A DNA stretch of 32,817 nt, taken from contig JAXFOH010000141.1 in NCBI GenBank assembly GCA_034180465.1, positions 1 through 32,817 on the forward strand. The letters run 5' to 3'. Made by a program: the position numbers and the translations under genes. The notes below the pieces were generated by a model that was not told the origin of the DNA, ran no database searches, and worked only from the letters and a program-made list of their open reading frames with translations. The stretch is from CAKUIA01 sp034180465 (GTDB lineage Bacteria > Verrucomicrobiota > Verrucomicrobiia > Opitutales > Intestinicryptomonadaceae). Positions 6,488 to 14,285 of this stretch are shown here, in pieces. Each line of letters opens with the position of its first letter. Position 1 is the first letter of the stretch.

Positions 6488-7468
6488 CTACTTTTTAAGC
6501 GACTCTGGGGAATTTTTTTGCCTGGAAAAGAGCAAAAACACCAAAAGGAGTGTTAAAAATATGAGGGCAGCATACGATTTTGTTACCCAAACCCCACCAA
6601 AAACAATCCTTAGGCTGTCGGAACTTTCGGGAACAACAAATTTTTCATATAGCATTATTGCCAAAACCGCAGCCGAATGAAAGCCTATCGGCGCATACAG
6701 AGTTTTTGCCCTTAAAAACATTGTGCACAAAACGCAGCCGAACATAAACAGAGATATAAACGAAAACGCGTCGAACGACATAAATATGCCAACAGTGTCG
6801 TACCAGGCAACCTGAAAGCCCGTATACCAACTTGCGCTGTGCAAATCTACCCCGCCTATGCCGCTTGGCACCTTAAAATGTTTGTAGGCAAAAAACAAAG
6901 ACGAAAGCACTATGCCCAAAAACATTCCCCAAGCAGTGTAAAACGAGCGCATAATTAGGTCTCTAAAAAGCAGCTCTTCCAAAAACGCCAAAAGGAGCGT
7001 GGAAACAAAGGCAACGCCCAAAACTTCGCAAAATTTGCCCGAAGATATACCTTTAATTTCGCAGCTGGTAAACAAAAGCTGCATGGCATACATAGCAGCC
7101 AGCAAAAAAAGCCCCAATAGGTAGTATTTTGCAAACTCTTTTAAAGCCTTTAAATTTAACTTCATTCGCAATGCGCCCAGACTTGTAAGGCGGCATTTAA
7201 TAAACACAACGGGCAACACCAAAACTATTGCCACATACCTTGCCCTGTCGAAAAAGATGTCTACCCCCTTGCCAGCAAGCCAAGTAAGCGTTTCGTTGCC
7301 GGGGTTTGTTTCGTGCAGATATTGTGCAAACCAAAAAGCAAGCGGGGCAAATATTGCACCCAATACCGTTGCAAAAACATACGCAAACAGGAAAATGTAT
7401 GCTCCCCTTATAGAACGCTGCCCGTCTTTTAAGCCGAACAGCAACAAATTTGTGTTTTCGTTAGCCAT
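6488..7468 (-). CDS. CPBP-family intramembrane glutamic endopeptidase
   Basis: CPBP (CAAX protease/bacteriocin-processing, ABI) proteins are polytopic membrane proteases related to eukaryotic Rce1. The start ATG 7468 gives 326 residues beginning MANENTNLLLFGL; the open frame extends to 7573 but without a plausible start. Several hydrophobic segments are present, with the first at about 22-50. The catalytic motif EELLFRDLIMRS (E164, E165, R169) lies in a helix, followed by FFAYKHF with H197 and a C-terminal GFHSAAVLAIML with the last His. These match the EExxxR / FxxxH / HxxxB pattern of the family. The substrate is unknown; such proteins often process exported peptides or provide immunity to bacteriocins. 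It is transcribed towards the candidate origin and is divergent from trmB. Confidence 0.85.
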   Translation of the reverse strand: MANENTNLLLFGLKDGQRSIRGAYIFLFAYVFATVLGAIFAPLAFWFAQYLHETNPGNETLTWLAGKGVDIFFDRARYVAIVLVLPVVFIKCRLTSLGALRMKLNLKALKEFAKYYLLGLFLLAAMYAMQLLFTSCEIKGISSGKFCEVLGVAFVSTLLLAFLEELLFRDLIMRSFYTAWGMFLGIVLSSLFFAYKHFKVPSGIGGVDLHSASWYTGFQVAWYDTVGIFMSFDAFSFISLFMFGCVLCTMFLRAKTLYAPIGFHSAAVLAIMLYEKFVVPESSDSLRIVFGGVWVTKSYAALIFLTLLLVFLLFSRQKNSPESLKK

Positions 7469-7626
7469 TATGAAGCCGATTGTTGACTTTTTACCATCTT
7501 TTGCGAGAAAATTTTGCCGAAAAAAGCTGAAAAATACGCCAAAAACGCTGCAAAATACGTCTATCTTATGCAAACTTGCACAAAAAAACTGTTGAGAAAT
7601 AAAAATTTTTGCGAAAATATTATATC

Positions 7627-8226
7627 ATGGAAGAATACAACGGCATAGAGGAAATGCTTAAACGCAAAGCGCAAAGAATTGATGCGCTAAAAACGATTAC
7701 CGGCGAAATTATCGGCAATGCAAAAAAAATCACGCTGGAAATAGGCTGTGGGAAGGGCCATTACCTTAGTAGCTATGCTGCGGCGCACCCAAAGGAACTT
7801 TGCATCGGCATAGACTTAATTTCCGAAAGAATAAAAGACTCTAAACGCCGTGCCGAAAAAAAGGGAGCATTAAATGCCCATTTTGTAAAGGCAGAAGCCG
7901 GCGAATTTTTGGCAAGCCTGCCCGAAAACTGCGTGATTGAAAACATATTCATTATGTTCCCAGACCCCTGGCCCAAAAAACGCCACCACAAAAGAAGGCT
8001 TATTCAAGAGCCCTTTATAGACACTTTAAGAACAAAATGCTCGCCCGAAACCGTATGGTATTTTAGAACCGACTACGACGAATATTTTGAATGGGCAAAA
8101 GACGTTGTAAACGCCTCGCGCACTTGGCGCATAGACGAAAAAACCGAGCTGCCATTTGAAGAAGTTTCGCAATTTCAACGCATATTAAAAGTATACAATA
8201 CCTTTGCCGCGCGCCCCGTATTCTAA
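7627..8226 (+). CDS. trmB: tRNA (guanine-N7-)-methyltransferase
   Basis: TrmB forms m7G46 in the variable loop of tRNAs using SAM. ATG 7627 gives a 199-residue protein, close to the family's usual 200-240; a TTG at 7609 is possible but less likely. The SAM-binding motif I is LEIGCGKGHYL at about 38-48, with IGIDL following. The family signature is FPDPWPKKRHHKRRL at about 110-124, and the substrate-binding TDYDEYFEWA comes later. Upstream is AT-rich with no Shine-Dalgarno sequence. It opens the plus-strand run that continues into kdsB 71 bp later. Confidence 0.95.
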   Translation: MEEYNGIEEMLKRKAQRIDALKTITGEIIGNAKKITLEIGCGKGHYLSSYAAAHPKELCIGIDLISERIKDSKRRAEKKGALNAHFVKAEAGEFLASLPENCVIENIFIMFPDPWPKKRHHKRRLIQEPFIDTLRTKCSPETVWYFRTDYDEYFEWAKDVVNASRTWRIDEKTELPFEEVSQFQRILKVYNTFAARPVF

Positions 8227-8297
8227 TAATTTGCTTGTGCTCGACAAACATTAAGTGCTATTTTAAAACCACTAACACCGCATTTTTTTGACGGATT

Positions 8298-9374
8298 ATG
8301 AATTATAAAGAAGTACTAATTTCGATTTGCGAATTTGCCGTAATCGGCTTTTCAGTTCTTTTGGGGCTAACCCTTATGCTTAAAAACGACGAAGCATATA
8401 ACGAATCCTACATAGATTCAAAGTTCTGCGCGTTGTCCATCTCAAAAAACTGTTACAAAAAGTTTATGCGCATTTTGGGTCTGATATTGTTTTTGTTCGG
8501 GTTGGCATTCTTTTACTTTATGTTCTTTTACACGCCCGACGACGAGCTTGAACCCGTAAAGGAATTTTGGAAGGATGTTGAAAAGAGTACAGACGCAAAC
8601 AGCCTTATTTTGGGATTTGCAATGTTTGCAATTGCCATTCCGGCCAGAATGTCGTCTACAAGGTTTCCAGGCAAACCCCTTGCAATGCTAAAGGGCAAAA
8701 CCGTAATACAAAGAGTATACGAAAAGTGCCTGCAAAGCAAATATGCCGGCGACAACGCCTACATTTTAACCGACAGCCCGCAAATTTGCGAATTTGCCGA
8801 AAAAATGGGGGCAAAATATGTTTTAACTTCGCCCGAATGCAAAAACGGCACCGAAAGGATTGTTGAAGCCCTCCCGAAAATAGACGCCGAATTTTTTGTT
8901 AACGTTCAAGGCGACGAACCCTTTATTCCCGTTTCGCTCATAGACGCGATTGTCGAAAAGCGTATGCATACAAACTGCGAATTGGCAACCGCCGTTGTTC
9001 GCATAGACGACCCGCAAGATTTAGACAACCCCAACGTAGTAAAGGCGCTGCGCAACAAAGACGGCAAAATTCTTTATTTTAGCCGCTCGCCACTACCCTA
9101 TGTAAGGGGCGTTGCCGACAAGTCAAAATGGCTTGAAAAATGCGCCTATTTTAGGCACATAGGCATATACGGCTATTCGAGAAAATCGCTTTTAAACTAC
9201 AATTCGCTGCCGGCTAGCACGTTAGAAAACTGTGAAATGCTGGAACAGTTAAGGTTTGTAGATTCTGGCTACGAATTTATGGCGGTAGAAAGCGCATATA
9301 AAAGCATAGGCATAGACACTCCGCAAGACCTTGCCGAAGCCGAAAAATTTTTAGAAACACCCCAACAATGTTAG
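8298..9374 (+). CDS. kdsB: CMP-Kdo synthetase with an extra N-terminal membrane region
   Basis: KdsB couples Kdo to CMP (CTP + Kdo) before its transfer to lipid A. The canonical enzyme starts at about residue 109: MFAIAIPARMSSTRFPGKPLA, then NGTERI, NVQGDEP, and FSRSPLPYVR. That part alone is about 250 residues, the usual full length. Ahead of it an uninterrupted reading frame adds 108 residues. These hold two hydrophobic segments (about 8-28 and 57-78) and an acidic linker (TPDDELEPVKEFWKDVE). Either KdsB is membrane-anchored here, or the frame represents a small membrane protein gene running without a stop into kdsB, whose own start could be ATG 8622. Neither start has a clear Shine-Dalgarno sequence. 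It overlaps kdsD by 7 bp, so the two are translationally coupled. The function is certain; the N-terminus is open. Confidence 0.9.
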   Translation: MNYKEVLISICEFAVIGFSVLLGLTLMLKNDEAYNESYIDSKFCALSISKNCYKKFMRILGLILFLFGLAFFYFMFFYTPDDELEPVKEFWKDVEKSTDANSLILGFAMFAIAIPARMSSTRFPGKPLAMLKGKTVIQRVYEKCLQSKYAGDNAYILTDSPQICEFAEKMGAKYVLTSPECKNGTERIVEALPKIDAEFFVNVQGDEPFIPVSLIDAIVEKRMHTNCELATAVVRIDDPQDLDNPNVVKALRNKDGKILYFSRSPLPYVRGVADKSKWLEKCAYFRHIGIYGYSRKSLLNYNSLPASTLENCEMLEQLRFVDSGYEFMAVESAYKSIGIDTPQDLAEAEKFLETPQQC

Positions 9375-10348
9375 AAGAAGCATTTATTAAGTCGGCAAAA
9401 ACCGCCCTCGAAAAAGAGGCTAAGGCGGTTTTAAAACTTTCAGACCGCATAGGCGAATCGTTCGCAAAAGCGGTTAACACAATTTTAAGCCACAAGGGAA
9501 AATTGGTAATTTGCGGCGTGGGCAAATCGGGGCTTATAGGGCAAAAAATTGCCGCTACAATGTCTAGCACGGGAACAAGCGCGCTATTTTTGCACGCGTG
9601 CGATGCCGTGCACGGCGATATGGGCATTTACGAAGCCGGAGACCCAACAATTTTGATTTCAAACAGCGGCTCTACCGAAGAATGCCTTAGGCTTATGCCG
9701 CTTTTAAAACAGTTTAATTCGCCTATAATAGCCATTGTAGGGCGTATGGATTCGCCAATGGCAAAGCTGGCCGACATTGTGCTAGATGCCTCGTGCGACG
9801 GCGAAGCCGACCCTTTGGGCATTGTGCCTACCTCCTCTACAACGGTTGCCCTTGCCTGGGGCGACGCTTTGGCATGCGCACTTATAACCGCGCGCAACTT
9901 TACAAAAATAGACTTTGCCAAATTTCACCCCGCAGGCCAGCTTGGCAGAACGCTTTTGCTTAAGGTAAAAGACGTAATGCACCCCGTAAAGGAATGTGCG
10001 GTTGCCAAAGCCAACGACTTGCTAAAAGAAACCGTTGTTAAAATGACCGAAAACCCCTTGGGAGCCGCCTGCATTGCGGACGACTGCGGCAGCCTTTCAG
10101 GCCTTATAACCGACGGCGACATTAGGCGCGCCTTTAACTGCGACTGCGATTTCAACAAAATTGTGTGCGCCGACATTATGACAAAAAAACCCGTGTCGAT
10201 TTTGCCCGAAGCTTCGCTAGGGCAGGCAGTCTCCCTTATGGAGGAACGCCCGTCCAACAAAAGGCTTTCGGTTTTGCCCGTTGTAGACAATTCCGGAAAA
10301 TTTGTAGGCATTATAAGGCTGCACGATATTTATCAGCCCAAAAGGTAG
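9368..10348 (+). CDS. kdsD: Arabinose-5-phosphate isomerase (KdsD/KpsF type)
   Basis: It converts ribulose-5-phosphate to arabinose-5-phosphate, the first committed step to Kdo. The 326-residue protein has an N-terminal SIS sugar-isomerase domain with GKLVICGVGKSGLIGQKIAA (about 40-59), the family stretch HGDMGIYEAGDPTILISNSGSTEE, and FHPAGQLGRTL closing the domain. Two CBS domains follow (about 208-260 and 270-326), as in E. coli KdsD. The start lies inside the end of kdsB (ATG within the last codons), and the next gene follows after 3 bp. Together with kdsB it shows that the organism makes Kdo-containing lipopolysaccharide. Confidence 0.95.
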   Translation: MLEEAFIKSAKTALEKEAKAVLKLSDRIGESFAKAVNTILSHKGKLVICGVGKSGLIGQKIAATMSSTGTSALFLHACDAVHGDMGIYEAGDPTILISNSGSTEECLRLMPLLKQFNSPIIAIVGRMDSPMAKLADIVLDASCDGEADPLGIVPTSSTTVALAWGDALACALITARNFTKIDFAKFHPAGQLGRTLLLKVKDVMHPVKECAVAKANDLLKETVVKMTENPLGAACIADDCGSLSGLITDGDIRRAFNCDCDFNKIVCADIMTKKPVSILPEASLGQAVSLMEERPSNKRLSVLPVVDNSGKFVGIIRLHDIYQPKR

Positions 10349-10351
10349 TTT

Positions 10352-10897
10352 ATGTTTACAGACAGTATAAAATTTATATGCAAGTTTTTGGCAAATCCCA
10401 AAACTACCGGGGCTCTCTGCCCAAGCTCGTGTTTTTTGGCAAGGCAAATGGCGGCAAACTGCCCCGAAAGCGGGCTTATTATAGAGTTGGGAGCGGGCTC
10501 TGGCTCGGTTACCTCCGAAATACTTAAAAAGGCGCAAGTTTCGCGAGTCCGCTCGGTAGAGCTCGACAAAAATTTGTGCGGGATTTTAAAAAACAAGTTC
10601 CCCAATTTGCAGGTTGTAAACGATTCTGCCGAAAATATTGCAGAGATTGCAAACAATGAAAAGATAGGAGCTGTAATTTCAAGCCTGCCGCTACTTAACA
10701 TACCCGAACCCGTTGTAAGGAACATTTTAAACGCGGTTGAAAGCACACTGCCAAAGGGCGGCATTTTTGTTCAATTTACATATAATTTGCGCAAAAAACC
10801 CGAGCAACTCGGCTTTACAAAAATGCGCCATTTAAAGACAAAGTTTGTGTATTTAAACATTCCGCCCGCCAGGGTAGACGTTTTTGTAAAGGAATAG
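10352..10897 (+). CDS. SAM-dependent methyltransferase, PmtA-like phospholipid N-methyltransferase
   Basis: The 181-residue protein resembles the short PmtA-type phosphatidylethanolamine N-methyltransferases, which are related to rRNA adenine dimethylases. Visible features are the N-terminal FLANPKTTGALCPSSCFLARQM, the SAM motif IIELGAGSGSVTSEIL (about 43-58), the acidic VELDKNL, and VISSLPLLNIPEP, where PmtA has a similar LP motif. GGIFVQFTYN near the C-terminus is also typical. The methyl acceptor is not proven by sequence; membrane phospholipid is the best guess, in keeping with the envelope genes before it. It is the last gene of the kds run and is followed by a strong hairpin. Confidence 0.75.
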   Translation: MFTDSIKFICKFLANPKTTGALCPSSCFLARQMAANCPESGLIIELGAGSGSVTSEILKKAQVSRVRSVELDKNLCGILKNKFPNLQVVNDSAENIAEIANNEKIGAVISSLPLLNIPEPVVRNILNAVESTLPKGGIFVQFTYNLRKKPEQLGFTKMRHLKTKFVYLNIPPARVDVFVKE

Positions 10898-10928
10898 AAT
10901 TTTCTGTTTTTTATTTTTCCACAAAAAA

Positions 10929-10950
10929 GGCGGCAAAATCGGTTGCCGCC
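10929..10950. terminator. Bidirectional terminator between convergent genes
   Basis: GGCGGCAA at 10929-10936 and TTGCCGCC at 10943-10950 form a perfect 8-bp stem with a 6-nt loop. It is followed on the plus strand by CTTTTATTT and preceded by AAAAAA, which gives a T-run on the minus strand. It serves the methyltransferase gene and probably the flavoprotein gene. Confidence 0.85.
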
Positions 10951-10973
10951 CTTTTATTTGCAAATAATGCGTT

Positions 10974-11444
10974 TTACCTTTTTCTTTCCTTGCCCGAAAT
11001 GCCGTCTATTTTAAACCTTAAAACGGCGGCTTTATCGGCCGAGCGCGCAACGTATTCGTAGCCTTTTTCGATAAAATCGGGGCTGTATTTTTCTATAAGC
11101 TTTTTCAGGGCGCAAACCTTTTCGGCTTGGTCGCTTACCAAGCCGGCCGTGCAAAAAAGCGTTGCGCTTTTGTATTCAAACGAAAACTTTTCGGGTATGG
11201 CGGCGGCCGTTCCAACAAAATTTATGCAAACTTTGTTTGCCAAGGCAATGCTGTCCAGCTTTTTGCCCTCTTTTGCGCAGTGTGCGTAAAAATATTCGCC
11301 GCACTTAACAAAGTTTAGCGGAACCGCATATGGGTAGCCGTCGTTGCCCACAATCGATAAAACACCATACTCGGCATTTTCAGCAACCTGCATGGCATCG
11401 GCTTCGCTTAAGGCCCTGTCGCTTCTTCTTAAAGTTGTATTCAT
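10974..11444 (-). CDS. Pyridoxamine 5'-phosphate oxidase-like flavin-binding protein (Nim-like)
   Basis: The 156-residue product from ATG 11444 begins MNTTLRRSDRALSEADAMQV and continues YGVLSIVGNDGYPYAVPLNFV. This is the usual opening of split-barrel FMN proteins related to NimA nitroimidazole reductases. KLDSIALANKVCINFVG and SATLFCTAGLV follow, as expected. Members bind FMN or heme; physiological substrates are mostly unknown and nitroreductase activity is only inferred. The reading frame is open up to 11570, but that part is Phe/Cys-rich and looks non-coding. It lies downstream of the carbohydrate cluster, separated from it by a terminator. Confidence 0.8.
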   Translation of the reverse strand: MNTTLRRSDRALSEADAMQVAENAEYGVLSIVGNDGYPYAVPLNFVKCGEYFYAHCAKEGKKLDSIALANKVCINFVGTAAAIPEKFSFEYKSATLFCTAGLVSDQAEKVCALKKLIEKYSPDFIEKGYEYVARSADKAAVLRFKIDGISGKERKR

Positions 11445-11558
11445 ACGGAAAAATATTTGCACTTTTGCCCAAAAATTAAAGCTTTTTGTTTGCAAAATAT
11501 ATGCAAAAAAACATCGCCTTGCCGCAAAATCCAAAAAGACCGAAGTGCATTTTTGCAC

Positions 11559-11592
11559 AAAAAAGCGCAAAGCAAAACCGTTTACTTTGCGC
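11559..11592 (-). terminator. Terminator of the carbohydrate cluster
   Basis: GCGCAAAG (11565-11572) pairs with CTTTGCGC (11585-11592), and the A-run at 11559-11564 becomes a T-run on the minus strand. It lies 29 bp past the stop of the discoidin-like gene. Confidence 0.65.
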
Positions 11593-11620
11593 CTTTTGCG
11601 GTGGAAATTTTATTTAAAAA

Positions 11621-12259
11621 TTATCTGCCAAACACTTCAACTTCTATGAAGTGGTTCGCGTCGTTCGACGTATTGCCGTTCGAATAAATGCGAACAAAAC
11701 GAGCCTTAACGGGCTTTTCGGGAACTATAAGCTTGCCTTCGTTGGTTTGAACCCAGGGTCTGTCGTTGCCCTTGCCAAGCTTTGAGGAATTGTCGTTGTC
11801 GCAGTTAAAGAGGGTCTTTACGTCCTTTTTAAATTCGGCATCGTTTGAAACCTGGACGATAACATCTTTATAGGCTCTTTCCTGGCTGTGGTATAACCAC
11901 ATTGCAATACCGAAAATTTCTGATTCCTTTTCCAAGTCTACCTGAACCCACTGAACGCCGTTCATAAGTTCAACAAAGCAACCTTCCGCCGCCGACTTGT
12001 CTCCATCGGTTATCAATTCCATATCGCCAATTAGGGGGAAGTCGTCGGAGCTTGTTACTTTTTTGCCCTTCGCAATGTTCTTAACATCGTTCGGAACCAT
12101 GGGGGTTGGGTTTACAACCTTAGTTTCGAGATTTTCCAGCTTAATGGGGGCGGGAGTGCCCACCAACTGCGCGGGGGGGATTTCCAGCACCAATTTTTTG
12201 TCGGCAAAAGCCGAGAAAGCCAATGTTAAAGCCAATACGGCCAATAATGATTTTTTCAT
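11621..12259 (-). CDS. Secreted protein with a discoidin-like (F5/8 type C) carbohydrate-binding domain
   Basis: The 212-residue protein starts with a clear signal peptide (MKKSLLAVLALTLAFSAFA, cleavage near 19-20). After a Pro-rich spacer it has one beta-sandwich-like domain. NIAKGKKVTSSDDFPLIGDMELITDGD, WVQVDLEKESEIFGIAMWL, VIVQVSNDAEF and KARFVRIYSNGN are in the order seen in F5/8 type C domains. It is probably a periplasmic or surface sugar-binding protein. It is the last gene of a four-gene minus-strand unit and begins 33 bp after the oxidoreductase. A good Shine-Dalgarno (AAAGGAAA) precedes its start. No catalytic domain is attached, which is unusual because this module is generally an accessory to enzymes. 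Confidence 0.75.
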   Translation of the reverse strand: MKKSLLAVLALTLAFSAFADKKLVLEIPPAQLVGTPAPIKLENLETKVVNPTPMVPNDVKNIAKGKKVTSSDDFPLIGDMELITDGDKSAAEGCFVELMNGVQWVQVDLEKESEIFGIAMWLYHSQERAYKDVIVQVSNDAEFKKDVKTLFNCDNDNSSKLGKGNDRPWVQTNEGKLIVPEKPVKARFVRIYSNGNTSNDANHFIEVEVFGR

Positions 12260-12292
12260 ATTCTTATTTTCCTTTAAAATTTATTTTTAATT

Positions 12293-13618
12293 TTAGCTTA
12301 CAATGAAGTCGGAGTCTTCAAACTTCAAGGTTTTTTGTGCTTCGATTGCCTGTACAACCTTGTAAACAACCGCTTCGCGTTCGTATGCGTGCGCACCGTC
12401 GCAATTTAGGGCACATTTGCCGCGAACCGCATCGAAGAAGTTTTGCAAGTGATACATATGCGGGGGCAAGTCGAGAGTTTTGGGCATTTCGTATGCAACC
12501 AATGCCTTTGTTTCGCGGGCGTCCTTAATTGCGACAGGTGTCGAAGGAGCCGACGAATTTTTCAACACGCCTTCGTCTATATAGTGCTTCCAGTCGGGAG
12601 CGTTATTTTCTCTAAAGATTTTTATAAGAGCGGGGTTTTCCGACATCTTTATCGCGCCTTCGTCGCCCATAAACTGTTCAAAGTAGCCGCCGCCTGCGCT
12701 TGTTGCAGTCAGCACTTGGTAGAATGCCTTTGCGGTATGCTTTTGGAATGTGTTGTAATTGATAATGCACATTACATTGTCGTACCAAGGCTTGTTGTAG
12801 TAGTTGGTGTCGCCCGAAGCCAAGACATCTATGGGCTTGCCGCCGAAGATCCAACCGAAGATATCGAGCTGGTGTGCGCCCAAGTCGCTGATTGGGCCGC
12901 CGCCTTTGCCTTTATACCAACGCCAGTTCATAAACATGTGTTCGTCTTCATAGCCGTATCTTTTAATAACGTCTAGCGAAACGCCGCCTTTTTTGGGCAT
13001 TACCAAGTCTTTCGAAGCCGCCCTGTTCCATTGACCGTTTGCATTTACCAACCTGCCGCAAATGTTCTTTTGGCGGATTAGTATGTCGCGCGCATAGTGG
13101 TAGAGGGGGTTTGAAGTGCGCTGGTGGCCAATCTGCAAAAGCTTGCCGCTTTTGCGCTGGGCTCTAACCATGTCGGCCGCCTTTTCCTTGCTTTCGGCCA
13201 TCATCTTTTCGCAGTATACGTTAACTCCTGCTTTCAAAAAGTCGCAAGTTTGCGGGCTGTGCCAAAAGTCGGGAGTGGCAATAACTACGGCGTCCAAATC
13301 CTTTTCCTTTGCGATAAGGTCTTCGTAGTTTTCGTACATTTTGGGCATGTCCTTTTGCTTTGTGCGCGATTTTGTATACGCTGCGCCAAAGCGGCAGTGC
13401 GCCGGCCAAATATCGCAAATGGCTCTAAAATGAAGCCCGGGAATTTTTACCATGCTTTCGAGCAAAACTTTACCTTCGGCGCCAACGCCTACTACGGCAA
13501 CGTTAAGCTTGTCGTTTGCCGAAACCTTGTTCTGCGCCGAAGCAAAGCCGGGTGTCATAACAAGCCCAGCGCCCAACGCCATATTTTTTATAAAGTCTCT
13601 TCTGTTGATTTCGCTCAT
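12293..13618 (-). CDS. Gfo/Idh/MocA-family oxidoreductase, Tat-exported
   Basis: These NAD(P)-dependent enzymes oxidise or epimerise sugars and related polyols; GH109 glycosidases share the fold. The 441-residue protein begins MSEINRRDFIKNMALGAG, a twin-arginine signal, so it is likely exported folded with its cofactor. The Rossmann motif is VAVVGVGAEGKVL (about 40-52). DAVVIATPDFWHSPQTCDFLKAG is normal. The catalytic EKP motif reads EKM (YCEKMMAES), with the Pro replaced. GHQRTSNPLYHYARDIL and GAHQLDIFGWIFGG are family landmarks of the C-terminal domain. It lies 38 bp after the DoxX-like gene and 33 bp before the discoidin-like gene. The substrate is unknown; the TIM-barrel partner suggests a keto-sugar or inositol-type route. 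Confidence 0.9.
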   Translation of the reverse strand: MSEINRRDFIKNMALGAGLVMTPGFASAQNKVSANDKLNVAVVGVGAEGKVLLESMVKIPGLHFRAICDIWPAHCRFGAAYTKSRTKQKDMPKMYENYEDLIAKEKDLDAVVIATPDFWHSPQTCDFLKAGVNVYCEKMMAESKEKAADMVRAQRKSGKLLQIGHQRTSNPLYHYARDILIRQKNICGRLVNANGQWNRAASKDLVMPKKGGVSLDVIKRYGYEDEHMFMNWRWYKGKGGGPISDLGAHQLDIFGWIFGGKPIDVLASGDTNYYNKPWYDNVMCIINYNTFQKHTAKAFYQVLTATSAGGGYFEQFMGDEGAIKMSENPALIKIFRENNAPDWKHYIDEGVLKNSSAPSTPVAIKDARETKALVAYEMPKTLDLPPHMYHLQNFFDAVRGKCALNCDGAHAYEREAVVYKVVQAIEAQKTLKFEDSDFIVS

Positions 13619-13656
13619 ATCTATATATGTATGATTAAAAGGTTAAATGTAAATTG

Positions 13657-14229
13657 TTAGTCTTTGTTGCACGAGCAGCATTTGCCACACAGCCTTTTGC
13701 AGGGCAGCAATTCAAACTTGTTGTAGTCGGCCAAAAGCAATGCGCCTACAATCATAATCATATGCACGCCCAAGTAGGCTACGCCCGCCGAGCTTGCGCT
13801 GCCCAAGCCGGGTTCCAAAATAATGAAGCCGAATGTAAGCGACACATAAAGCAAGCCCATTACAAACAGCGACAACCTTGTGCAAATGCCCAAAAGCGTT
13901 GTAATGCCCAACGCGATAAGCGCATAGCCCAAAACCGCGCAGTACGGGCCTACCATAAACGATGGCATAAAGGGGCTGTTCGAAAAGCTTTCTGCACTCA
14001 TCGGGCCCGAGGGGGGCAAAGCGTGGTAAAAGCGAAAGCCCAATGCGTTTACGGTTTCGCCCGCGCCGCCGTCGAGCAATGCTTTAATGTCTTCGGGCGA
14101 TAGGCCTTCGGTGTCTTTAACAACTTTTTCGGTTCCCTGAAATTTTACCAAACCGGTATAAAGGGCTCTTACGCCGAGCCATATTCTAAGAAGCCAAAAG
14201 GCCATTGTGTATGTTATGTTCGATTTCAT
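13657..14229 (-). CDS. DoxX-like membrane protein with a Cys-rich C-terminus
   Basis: The 190-residue product from ATG 14229 has four hydrophobic segments and the DoxX-type start WLLRIWLGVRALYTGLVKF. A polar loop (GTEKVVKDTEGLSPEDIK) and MPSFMVGPYCAVLGYALIALGITTLLG follow. The C-terminal tail LLPCKRLCGKCCSCNKD has five Cys in its last 14 residues, which could bind metal or take part in thiol chemistry; this is not usual for the family. An AGGAGG lies 15 nt upstream of the ATG, farther than ideal. The gene is between the TIM-barrel enzyme and the oxidoreductase in one unit. Its function is unknown; it may support redox for the exported oxidoreductase (inference). Confidence 0.75.
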   Translation of the reverse strand: MKSNITYTMAFWLLRIWLGVRALYTGLVKFQGTEKVVKDTEGLSPEDIKALLDGGAGETVNALGFRFYHALPPSGPMSAESFSNSPFMPSFMVGPYCAVLGYALIALGITTLLGICTRLSLFVMGLLYVSLTFGFIILEPGLGSASSAGVAYLGVHMIMIVGALLLADYNKFELLPCKRLCGKCCSCNKD

Positions 14230-14285
14230 ATTGTTTTGTTGTTTCCTCCTGATTTTATAAGAAAGGTTTTTTGATTGTATTTTTA

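Noticed and set aside
12443..12976. Plus-strand frame of 177 codons inside the Gfo/Idh gene
   Set aside because: The Cys/Val-rich product resembles no family and the opposite strand encodes an obvious oxidoreductase.
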